From assembly GCF_030867095.1 (NCBI RefSeq), contig NC_081832.1:59071444-59135443 (forward strand): a stretch of DNA of 64,000 bases. Reading direction: 5' to 3'. The notes under the pieces are model-generated. The model did no database searches. It was not told the DNA's origin and worked only from the letters and a program-made list of their open reading frames with translations. This DNA comes from Alligator mississippiensis. Its lineage: Eukaryota; Chordata; Crocodylia; Alligatoridae. Positions 23,144-31,857 of this stretch are shown here, one piece after another. A program made the translations under genes and the position numbers. The stretch's first letter is position 1. Each line of letters begins with the position of its first letter.

Positions 23144-23482
23144 GCTAGGGCACCTCTACACAAGCAGCAAGGATGCTCTGATGTGCTGTAATTGCAGTAC
23201 ATCAGCACAGACTTGATTAATCAAGTCTGCTGAAGCGTGGTAATCATGCTCCAGCCACCTTCCAGCATCTTGTGTATCAGCATCCCCACACTTAAAAACA
23301 GTGGCGGGGGTACTTTATCTAAAGCTCATTCAACAAGCTTTGGACGAAGCACCACTACTGCCATTTTTAAGCGCGGGGATGCTGATACACGAGACCCTCT
23401 GGGAGCTTTGATTAGGGTGGCTCCCAGAACCGCTTCAATTAAAGCATCCCCAGTCCTGGAGCATGTCTATAAGCACCCTAGC
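23144..23482 (+). mobile_element. palindromic MITE, copy A
   Basis: The 339-bp element has inverted ends (GCTAGGGCACCTCTACAC / complement of GCTAGGGTGCTTATAGAC). The whole unit is an imperfect palindrome: CTTGTGTATCAGCATCCCC on the left pairs with the right-hand GGGGATGCTGATACACGAG, centred near AAGCTCATTCAACAAGCTT. Related copies lie at 39354-39697 and, inverted, at 49500-49843. There is no coding capacity; it is a non-autonomous DNA element of undetermined superfamily. Confidence 0.82.
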
Positions 23483-24089
23483 AGCCAAGCCTTAGCATGC
23501 TAAACTACTTCTGCTATCAGCTGGGTTCAGTTTGAATGGCAGGGGCTTGTTCTGAAGGCTTGGGGTGCAAGCTAGAGCCTGCCATCACCTGGGGGTTACA
23601 AACTGAAGTCCAGCCCACACGAGCAGCACGCTCTGATCTGACGGATGACCGTGGGCCCTACCGGGGATGAGTCGGGTGGGCTCCGCGTCGCCCAGGTTAC
23701 CTCCTACTTCCATTCCTCAGCCGGCTCCGCAGGGGGGGCAGCCAAGCGTGCTCCCTGGAGACTGAGCCATCCCCGTTGTCACGCCGGCCTTCTCCGTAGC
23801 TTCCCTGCCCCGGCAAGCCGCAGTGTGGCCTGCTCTCGGGATAAAGCACCAGCCCCCGGAGTCACGCGACTGCCCAAGCAGCTCAGCCTTCAATCTGGAC
23901 GCATGCAGGCTTTTGGCTGGTGTGGTGGCACTCCAGTCCTCCCAGGACCCCTTCAGGCTTATACTAAAGGATCTCATCACGAAAGCCATGAAAGGGTGCG
24001 GGGGGGGGTGCACTCAGGCTCTTCATAGCTCCCCCTCAGCACCCCCCAAATCATTTGCTGGACCCAATTGGAGAACAGGTCAATCACCC

Positions 24090-24413
24090 CCAAGGGATAG
24101 TTGCATAAAGCAGCGCCCCGCCTGCCCCCGGGGGAGAACTACAACTCCCGGCGTCCCCGGGGGCGGCGCGTGGGCGCCTGCGCAGTGCGCGGCCGGTGGG
24201 CGCTCCCCCTCCCCCGGGCGCCGGCCCCTGGAGCGCGCGGGGAGCTGTAGCGGCGGCGGCTCAGCGGGCGGTTGGCGGCGGCGGCTCGTCCCCACCTGAC
24301 CCCCTTCCCCGCGCAGCGTCGGGGGCTCCGCGCCTGCCCGGCTCGGGCGGCGGGATGCGGCCGTAGGACAAAGGCGGCCGAGCCCCGCGGGGCCGCTCCG
24401 GGGGTCCCGCCAG
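24090..24413 (+). promoter_or_regulatory. CCNJL: CpG-island promoter and non-coding first exon of CCNJL
   Basis: This strongly CpG-rich segment immediately precedes the CCNJL coding start. It contains a ZNF143/THAP11-type motif (AACTACAACTCCCGGC, 24137-24152), a GC box (GGGGGCGG, near 24160) and an NRF1-like palindrome (TGCGCAGTGCGC, 24179-24190), with no TATA box. A consensus donor CCAG|GTAACG ends the untranslated exon at 24413. Transcription probably starts within about 24190-24300. Such promoters are usually broadly active. The start site itself is inferred. Confidence 0.8.
24137..24152 (+). promoter_or_regulatory. ZNF143/THAP11-type site
   Basis: AACTACAACTCCCGGC closely matches the known ACTACAAYTCCCRGC promoter element bound by ZNF143. 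Its position just upstream of an NRF1-like site in a CpG island supports function. Confidence 0.7.
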
Positions 24414-24570
24414 GTAACGCCGCGCGCCGAGGTGGGGGAAGCCCGCGGGCCCGGGACCCTGGACGTCTCGCCCGGCCTCTCCCCAGCCCCTGCTGCCAGA
24501 GCTGCCCCGTGGGACGGCAGCGCCGCCTTCCCGGCAGAGTAACTTTGTCTTCCACCTCTCTCTTTTCTAG
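24414..24570 (+). other. CCNJL: CCNJL first intron (5' UTR)
   Basis: This 157-bp GC-rich intron has donor CAG|GTAACG and acceptor CTCTCTCTTTTCTAG. It separates the non-coding first exon from the exon with the start codon. It is inferred from splice signals. Confidence 0.7.
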
Positions 24571-24598
24571 CCCTGGTGTCTGGATGGGAAGAAAAAGC

Positions 24599-24661
24599 AT
24601 GGAAGAGCAGTGGTGGAAAGGGGAGCTCGCAGCAGACATCCACCAGACTCTGAGGATGAAG
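24599..24661 (+). CDS. CCNJL: CCNJL, first coding exon
   Basis: This exon encodes residues 1-21 of cyclin J-like (MEEQWWKGELAADIHQTLR...). The ATG at 24599 has a strong context (A at -3, G at +4). Another in-frame ATG at 24584 has a weak context (T at -3) and would add five residues, so the second is preferred; it also gives the cyclin J family N-terminus with the WW pair and ADIH motif. The exon starts at 24571 after TTTTCTAG. The donor follows AAG at 24661 (GTTGGA), phase 0. The next coding exon lies 20.6 kb away. The family is nuclear cyclin-box proteins; CCNJL is poorly characterised. Confidence 0.9.
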
Positions 24662-24991
24662 GTTGGAGGAAAGCTTCTTGCTTTCCCTTCTCTCTCTTTT
24701 TTTGCCATCCTTTGTGTGCTCTTGCTTTAGCAAAAAAAAAAAAAAAGCTGCCTGTAGCAGCTCCGCTGGTAAAAATGGTATTTCTGCTGGCCCCGAGGCT
24801 TTTAAGCAGGAAAGCTACGGGTCAGTAAAGGAGAAGTTACACTTTGCTCTCTCTCCCTGTCCCATCCAAGCAGTTTAATGCGAACTCAATATGTAAAAAG
24901 CACTTGCTGGTAAAAAAAATTTCTGCCTGCTTTTGTTCGGGGAGTTTTAATGAAGGCGAGCCACTTCTGAGTCAGTGCATCAACTAACGAG

Positions 24992-25044
24992 GGTGCCGGT
25001 GCCGGTGCCGGTGCCGTGCTGTGCTGTGCTGTGCTGTGCTGTGC
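24992..25044. repeat. (GGTGCC)4 followed by (GTGCT)5
   Basis: Two adjoining short tandem repeats occur at the start of the long CCNJL intron: four GGTGCC units (24992-25015) and five GTGCT units plus GTGC (25016-25044). The shared GTGC core suggests one grew out of the other. Confidence 0.9.
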
Positions 25045-25504
25045 AAGATCACCAGATTGGAGGGTCTGAAGGAGTAGCTCTGTTTGTTTTCAAACAGATA
25101 AATGAGAGAGATGCAAGTTAACGGCAGAGCCTTGTTTCTTGGCAGACAGCGGAGGAGTTGGGAGACAAATGTACAAACACTGATTGATTTTGGCTGTTTT
25201 GATAAAAGATGGGACTGAGGCACCCACATCCTGCAATGTTAAACTAAATTGATAAATGCACTCAAACGGTGCTCCAGTATCATGTTTTAAAGCACTTGCA
25301 CTGGCAATAACTGCAAACAACACAATCTGTTTATTTGTTGCATTTCCTTAGGTGGACTTCCAACTTTTTAAAGAACCTCCTAAATGCAATTAGCTGGGTA
25401 ACATGAAAGAGAGATCGCAGCAGAGATTAACTTTTTGCACTTGGCACCTTTTCAAGTTACTGCTGTTACCCCAACAAAGTTAACGCTTTGGACAGAGGGT
25501 TGTT

Positions 25505-25645
25505 GGTTGTAGCTGTGTTGGTCTAAGGACATCAGATAAGGTTCTTTGGGTGGTTGTGATTTACCTTTTATTGGACCAGCTAAATAGCTGGAAAAAATTG
25601 TTCTTTGCAAGCTTTCAGGTACAAACACCCTTCAGGCACAGGGAG
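25505..25645 (+). mobile_element. SINE-like interspersed repeat
   Basis: GTTGTAGCTGTGTTGGTCTAAGG starts a ~140-bp repeat running through GGTTCTTTGGGTG, CCTTTTATTGGACCAGCTAAATAG and TTGCAAGCTTTCAGGTACAAACACCCTTC. The same order, inverted, is seen at 28437-28572 and partly at 31618-31722. It is a dispersed family; the class (SINE or DNA element) is not certain. Confidence 0.65.
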
Positions 25646-26144
25646 AGTTTGTTGTTCTTTGTGTGCTGTCCTGAGTAGAAACGTTTTGGACACGCTACTT
25701 CTTTTGTCTTAAAGCCAACAGACTTTTAACCATAAATTATGTAAGGTGATTTTACCAGGCTTCTACTACTGGGGTGTTTCTTCCTACGTGCTCACACTGA
25801 GGCAGGTCTGCCTGTTTCTCAGGTGCTGGATACTTCAGAAAAGTAATTTTATATAAAACTGTTTATGAAGCTGTTTCTCTTCCTCCTCTCAGCTATTCAA
25901 TGAAAAAGGTTAATTTTCTAATAGTGCAGATTTATCTGTCTTATTACACAGACTTTCAGACTTCTGACTCCCTTGAAATGGGTATTTGACCTGAAGGCTC
26001 TTCATTTAAATTCCCACTTTGCCTTGGTAACCTCTTCTACTGGCTGGATATTTTCTTTGTCATATACTTCCATGCTCTGTGTGGTTGGAGCAAATCTGCA
26101 TTTTACCCTGCTTTTTGGGACATGCTTATACTGTTACTCCAGAG

Positions 26145-26445
26145 CAGTGTTTCTCAACGTGTGGGTCTCAAGAATATATGAAAGGGTCACGAACAAACTT
26201 TAAAAATGGTTTCTCCTTTTAAAGGAGGAAAACATGGAGAACCATAGCTTTTCCTTTGGAGGCTGGCAGAGTTCCAGCCTGCAAGGGGCTGCTTGCTGAC
26301 CCTCCTGCTCTACACACCCACCCTATGCCCTGCACATGGGGGATGGGGCCTGGGGGCACTAAGTTGGAAATGAGGGGCACTGGGTTGGGACTAGTCATCA
26401 ATAGTTACAAATGGGTCCTGGTGCAAAAAAGGTCAAGAACTGCTG
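26145..26445. mobile_element. hAT-type non-autonomous element
   Basis: This 301-bp element begins CAGTGTTTCTCAACG and ends GGTCAAGAACTGCTG, imperfect inverted ends of the common CAGTGxTTCTCAAC hAT type. Flanks CTCCAGAG (26137-26144) and CTCTAAAG (26446-26453) match at 6 of 8 positions, an aged target duplication. There is no transposase. Confidence 0.78.
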
Positions 26446-26586
26446 CTCTAAAGTACTAATAACTGTTCAGGTGTAATAAATGTGTAACAATGGCTGATGG
26501 GAACAGATTTGAAACTAAAGGGTTTGGATCCCTTTGATACCTTAGCCTATGTATAAGGAAGGCTTGAGCTTTCTGCTTGGGGGTGG

Positions 26587-26770
26587 GTTTGTTTGTTTGT
26601 TTGTTTGTTTGTTTGTTTGTTTGTTTGTTTGTTTGTTTGTTTGTTTGTTTGTTTGTTTGTTTGTTTGTTTGTTTGTTTGTTTGTTTGTTTGTTTGTTTGT
26701 TTGTTTGTTTGTTTGTTTGTTTGTTTGTTTGTTTGTTTGTTTGTTTGTTTGTTTGTTTGTTTGTTTGTTT
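26587..26770 (+). repeat. (GTTT)46 microsatellite
   Basis: There are 184 bases of uninterrupted GTTT, 46 units. The purity and length imply high mutability. The open frame reading Phe-Val-Cys-Leu through it is an artefact. Confidence 0.98.
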
Positions 26771-26952
26771 AAATTTGAGGTTCTGGTCCTAACTAGCTTG
26801 GAAAATTGTCTGACAGAAAGAATAAAATGGTAAAGAGCATGAGTATATTGAAAAAGAAAAGAATTAGCCAGAATGTTTTAAGTCTTTTTAATCCTTTTGA
26901 TGGCATCTTCAGCTGGAAAAGGACATCCGTCCCTGCTTTTTCCTTTTTAAAG

Positions 26953-27080
26953 CAGGGGTGGGCAACTATTTTGGGCAGAGGGCCACTTACTGAGTTTTGG
27001 CAAGTCATCGGGGGTAGATTAATATTAATTTTGTCTAATTTTTTTTAGGGGCCCCGTGGGCCAGATTTTGCCCACCCCTG
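26953..27080. mobile_element. 128-bp hAT MITE with perfect target duplication
   Basis: It begins CAGGGGTGGGCAA and ends TTGCCCACCCCTG, perfect 13-bp inverted ends. It is flanked on both sides by TTTTAAAG (26945-26952 and 27081-27088). Subterminal GAGGGCCAC and GTGGGCCAG also pair. The intact flanks and ends suggest a comparatively young insertion in the CCNJL intron. Confidence 0.92.
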
Positions 27081-28436
27081 TTTTAAAGTGTGAGCTCTTG
27101 CAGTAGAACATCTTGAGACAACCTCCAGAAGATCCTTGCATCAGTTCTTACCTTTTCATGCTTGGTTGGCCTTCTATTTAAGGGTAAAAATACACATGCA
27201 TTTTCACAAAACTTTTGGGTGTCTTCATATATAACAAAAAAGTAGAAAAGCCCAAATTTAAAATACAAATGAGCATCATATTTTAAGAGAAATCAAAATG
27301 ATAGTTTAGAGACCTCGGAAGAACCCACTTCTGTATGCAGCTAGAAGCATATGGTATGTTTAACTAACTTTTAATGATGGGGAGTCTACTACAGTAGTGT
27401 AGCGCAGGGGGGGAAAGCATAATTGTTATGGCTTTTCGAAGAGACTGTTAGATGGTACTAGTGCTTAGAAAATATGGTGATGTGCTGTAGGAAAGGTAAG
27501 GTTGATAGTCTTGTCCCCATAAGAAAGCTTCTTTCTTTTAATCTCAACTAAATACTTCTAATATTGTGGTATGACACTGTGTAGTTACAGTGCAAGTGGT
27601 TAAAGAACACACAAATCTTGGTCTAAGCAGTTGTGTGTGACAAAGAAACTAAAGGATCCTCACTAAGTGAAGGAAGGCAGTGGGAAATGCGTTTTATTTA
27701 ATCCAGGACTTGCAGGCAGATAACTTTCAAAGAAATATCCATTTTGTAATACCTGCTTTTATGTAGAAGAGATTCCCCTTTTTATCCAAAAAAGCCACTC
27801 ATTTATTTCTAAAAGGAACTTTTCCATAGAGTCTTAACTCTTTAGTAAAAAAGACAGATGCAGATAGTTAATTTTTAATATGAAATCTGAGCTTCCCTTT
27901 AAGTTGTTTAACGTAAAAGAAACCTTTAAGGGTACCATGGCCTGTTTATGATCACACTGCACAAAAAAAAAAATTACTTGAGCTACCGCAACACGAGCTC
28001 TGAAAGCTGGTGTTATTCTATGCCATATGTTCATTACTGATATATAATAATTGCTTTGTGCTTGAGGACAGACATCTGCTGAATGTAGTACACCTGAAAG
28101 CTTACAGGGCAGATTAGGTGCCATAGCACAAAGCTTCCCTCCACTGAGGAAGTCACAATACACAGGAAAGGACTAACTTTTGAGTTAGTGTGTTTCAAGA
28201 TGGCTGGCTAAGTAGCAGTGTCCCTGAAGTGTATATACTTTGAAGGGCTTGATCCTGCAAGGTGCAGAATGATCTGGCCTGATGCCATGAAACAGTGAAG
28301 CATTCTTAAGCAGTGAAGCCAGCCACACTTAAGCATAAGTGCATCTCTTGGTAGTGCCACAGTACTTAGCATTGGGTGAGATTGAGCCATGGAATACCAC
28401 TTGGATAGACCAAAAAAACATAATGCCTGCCCAGAC

Positions 28437-28572
28437 AAGGCTCTTGGTCTAATAAAAGATATCAGATTTATCCAAACTCAAATTTGAGTTAGTTTAATAA
28501 AAGATATCAGATTTACCCAAAGAACCTTGTTTGTCTATGTCCTTAGACCAACATGGTTACAACCTACACTCC
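28437..28572 (-). mobile_element. SINE-like interspersed repeat, inverted, internally duplicated
   Basis: The complement reads GTTGTAACCATGTTGGTCTAAGG..GGTTCTTTGGGTAAAT, the family at 25505. A 21-base segment (TAATAAAAGATATCAG...) occurs twice at 28450-28470 and 28495-28515. Between the copies sits a perfect 16-bp palindrome (AACTCAAATTTGAGTT, 28475-28490). Confidence 0.7.
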
Positions 28573-28814
28573 TAATGCATACCGAAGGTTTTTTGTGTTC
28601 CCTTTGCTACTCTGTCCTGTTCTATCAGTGGTTCTTTAGGACTGAAGGACCAGCTAAGTTGAGCGTATGTGCTCAGGTGCCTGTTGATGCTTCAGTGACT
28701 TGGGGCCTCCACTGAGCATTCTAGGAGGCCAGCCTACAGCATCAGAGGTTTTTTTGTCCTGTCAGCATGCTGATGCTTTAGTTCTGTGTAAACATGTATT
28801 TCTGCTCCAGCATT

Positions 28815-29150
28815 AATTCATAGCTGGTAGGGTCAGAAGGGACCTGAGCAGATCAAGTCTGACCCCCTGCAATGGCAGGAAAGAGTACTGGGGTCAAACA
28901 ACCCCAGCAAGGTGTTCATCCAGCCTCCTCTAAAAGACCCCCAGGGTAGGAGCCAGCACCACTTTTCTTGAAAGTTGGTTCCAGATCCTAGCTGCCCTGA
29001 CAGTGAAGTGGCGCCTCCTGATGTCTAGCCTGAATCTACCCTCTGCCAGCTTGTGACCATTATTTCTAGTCACTCCTGGTAGTGCTCGGGAGAATAGGGA
29101 CTCCCTCAATGTCTGCTGGTCCCCTCTGACTAGTTTGTAATAAATATTCT
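28815..29150 (-). mobile_element. CR1 LINE 3' fragment
   Basis: The sequence is the complement of a CR1 3' region: ATTCATAG, GTCAGAAGGGACC, then the AGGCGCCACTT-type and TTCCAGAT-type blocks read in reverse. It is a truncated copy on the minus strand, about 335 bp. Confidence 0.85.
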
Positions 29151-29222
29151 AGAACAGTATAGCATTAGTTTTTTGGGTTTTTTTCCCTGAATGTATGAAG
29201 TGACTTTTGGTTTTTGGTTTTG

Positions 29223-29250
<28 letters not shown>
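29223..29250. repeat. poly-T tract
   Basis: A run of 28 T lies shortly after a CR1 fragment. It could be the poly-A tail of a minus-strand retroposon or a simple repeat. Confidence 0.9.
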
Positions 29251-29253
<3 letters not shown>

Positions 29254-29844
29254 CTTATAAGCTAGGTAAAGTCTTAGAAGTTTCAGGCACAGACTGAAAG
29301 TCCCCCCACCTCTCCTTCCCCTCCCCCTGCAATTTTGTGAAGTTTGCTTCCTTCCAGGATATGCACATTTCCTACAATTTATGAGTACTAAGCAACTCTG
29401 CCTGTATTTCCTCCTTTATTCACCTCTTTCTTGGCTTCTCAAAGCAGTGCCAGTAAGCACAGGGCTCAATTTCACAAAGCTTATTGAGCATGGAAGCCTG
29501 AAGAGTTTATATTGTAACTTAATCCTTCAAAGGCAGTCTTAATTGCTTTGCCAATGAGTGGTCTGTGGGCTTTTCAGCCAGGTGGGTAGGTGGACAGAGC
29601 TGATGCTTTCTACTGAAAGCAAACAGCTCTGCACCTTTCAGGTTGCAACAGCATCTGTGAAAGAGCAATTTCCTCTAGGTAAAAGCTGTTCCACAGCTGC
29701 CCCATCTCTCCTCTTCATTTTTGCTTTCCATTCAGCTTATCTCATCCTAAGTAAACACAGAGTGGAGGTAATATGCTGTTTGCTGCAATCACTTTTTTCA
29801 CTCTGCTTATGTGCTGGATCCATTTCAGGCATCCTGCCCTGCAG

Positions 29845-29965
29845 CTGTCCGATCTATTTGTATTGTACGCTCTTTGGGGCCAGGACCATCTCCTACTGTT
29901 TGAAAAGGGCCCCTTTCTTGGTTGGCCATTAAGCACTACCGTAATAAGCATGATTAATAACAGGA
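29845..29965 (+). mobile_element. L2/CR1-like LINE tail
   Basis: TTGTACGCTCTTTGGGGCCAGG followed by GGCCATTAAGCACTACCGTA matches the pattern of an ancient L2-type 3' end (TTGTAAGCTCTTTGGGGCAGG ... GCGCTACTGTAA). It is short and diverged. Confidence 0.55.
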
Positions 29966-31617
29966 TACCCCATTACTTCTAACAGCTTGTTTTATTACTG
30001 CAGAGAACATGTTTATGGTCTCCATTCCTCAGTGAAGACACTCCCCTTGTTCCTTCCCTGCTGAATATTTCTGTGCCCCTTACATATCCCCTGAATCTCT
30101 TAATAATTGGTTTTCCTTGTGCCATCTGTCATGCAAGATCACTAAGCACAACTATAATAATTCACAATTTCATCTTTGTATCTTCTGTAATCCAGTCTTT
30201 TACTTCTTGTCACTTAATTGCTGCTGATTTTGATAGGTAACTTATCAGTACATTATAGCTACTTGACACAGACAGTGGAATCCAGCTCATCACAGACTTC
30301 ACAACAGTAAACCAGACAGCTGTGTGAGTTCTTATTTTATCTGAGGATGTCAGTAGCACTACGGCATTGTAAAAAAGCAGCGTAACTTCTCCAAGTCTTA
30401 AAAGCAGAAACTAGATGAGGGCTTCTGAGATCCAGTATGTAGGAGGAACACCACATTTTTGTTCCTTGTCTTCTCTTGATGACATGAAAGATGTCAACAG
30501 CTGCTTCTAATGTGCCTCTGGTGTAAATCGGTTGTAAAAAGAAAGTTGGCATCACTAGAACTGAGCACTAGTAATATCATGGCTCCTTAAGGGCCAGGCA
30601 GCCCAGTAACAGCAACGTATTCTGTTCACTTTTGAAAACTGTAGCTTTTGAAAGTTGGTGACAATAGCGTTACTGATTGCTAGCTTCAACTTGCTTATGT
30701 TATAAATGGCAGCATGTGTATGGTGCTGAAAGGAACAGGTGTCCTGGTTAAGTACATGGTTATTCATGACCCCTTTTATTTCCACAGGTTTGGAATTTCA
30801 ATTTTCACACTTCTTTCTCTGATCCTTCCTCAGATTAGCTGCTGAACTTTTGAATACAAGGGTTTGATGAAATGCTTTATAAAATACTAAAGTAGAACAC
30901 ACTAAGTAATGAATTTTTAAGCACAAAAGAAATGAAGTATTCCCTCAGATTTAGAATACATAGTACTGTGATCTGGAGGGCACAAATGATTGTTTACTGT
31001 TCTTTTGTCTAGCATTGTTGGGCTACTAAAGAACCCCCCCTAAATTTAGGAATGTCTGTACTAGCTATAGATTTCAAATGATGGGGCCTATGGTTTCAGG
31101 AAGATGTCTTGGAAAAGTGAACTCAGTGGGTAGAATACCTGTCTGCATAGTGTGAATATATGAGATGGGGTCTGTGATGCCTTTTATTCTAGCTCAGTGG
31201 TTGGCAAGGTTTTGCAGTGGTGGGCTGGATTAGCATAACCAGATCATACAGCAACATCATTCCCCTGCAGGCAAGAAGGGAAAGAAAACTCCTGAAGGTG
31301 CAGCTCTGCTCTGAAAGACTTTTACTAATAGGGAGGTGATGTGACATAGGGTATAGAGCAGTAGACATGGAACTAGGGAGATAGATTCTGTTCATATCTT
31401 TGCTACTGGATGGCCTTTCTTTGCCTCTGTTCTCCCATTTGTAAAATGGGGCTAATGATACCAAGCTGTGGATGCTTGAATTAATAGTGTGGTGGTGATG
31501 CAGTAGCTTAAGCTGCAAAAGATCACCTGTTGCTAATCCCATCAGTGTAGGACACGTCTGGGGCATATGCCATGGAGAAAATCCAGGAAGAGCACACACC
31601 AACTGCTGAAGCTTCCT

Positions 31618-31722
31618 TAGCCTGACGAAGGGATTTTGAACCCAAAAGCTTGGTTAATAACTATTCTCCAACCATTTGGGTTGGTCTAATAAATATATCA
31701 AATTCACCCAAGGAACCTTGTC
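31618..31722 (-). mobile_element. SINE-like interspersed repeat fragment, inverted
   Basis: CCTGACGAAGGGATTTTGAACC, AAGCTTGGTTAATAA and GGTTGGTCTAATAAATATAT, then CACCCAAGGAACCTTGTC are the complement of the 3' half of the repeat at 25505. It is diverged. Confidence 0.6.
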
Positions 31723-31799
31723 AGCCAATTAAGTGGTACTCACGAGCTCCCCATTTGGTCACACTTGTGCTAAGGGTTCATAGAGTATAAATTCTCACC

Positions 31800-31857
31800 C
31801 TGCCCTGTAAAGTCTGCCTCAGTAAGGGTATGTCTACACTCAGACTTTACAGGGCAG
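31800..31857. repeat. perfect 17-bp hairpin
   Basis: CTGCCCTGTAAAGTCTG (31800-31816) and its exact complement (31841-31857) flank a 24-nt loop that contains GGTATGTCTACACT, a string resembling a DNA transposon end. It lies inside the composite hAT-like element. Confidence 0.85.

Noticed and set aside
24584..24598. Upstream in-frame ATG of CCNJL adding five residues
   Set aside because: It has a weak start context (T at -3) and the family N-terminus begins at the next ATG.
24080..24733. Long minus-strand and alternative plus-strand frames over the CCNJL CpG island
   Set aside because: Arg/Pro/Gly-rich frames are expected by chance in CpG-island DNA. Only the frame giving MEEQWWKGELAADIH is supported by homology and splicing.
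26549..26833. Open frame with repeated Phe-Val-Cys-Leu
   Set aside because: It is the translation of a pure GTTT microsatellite.
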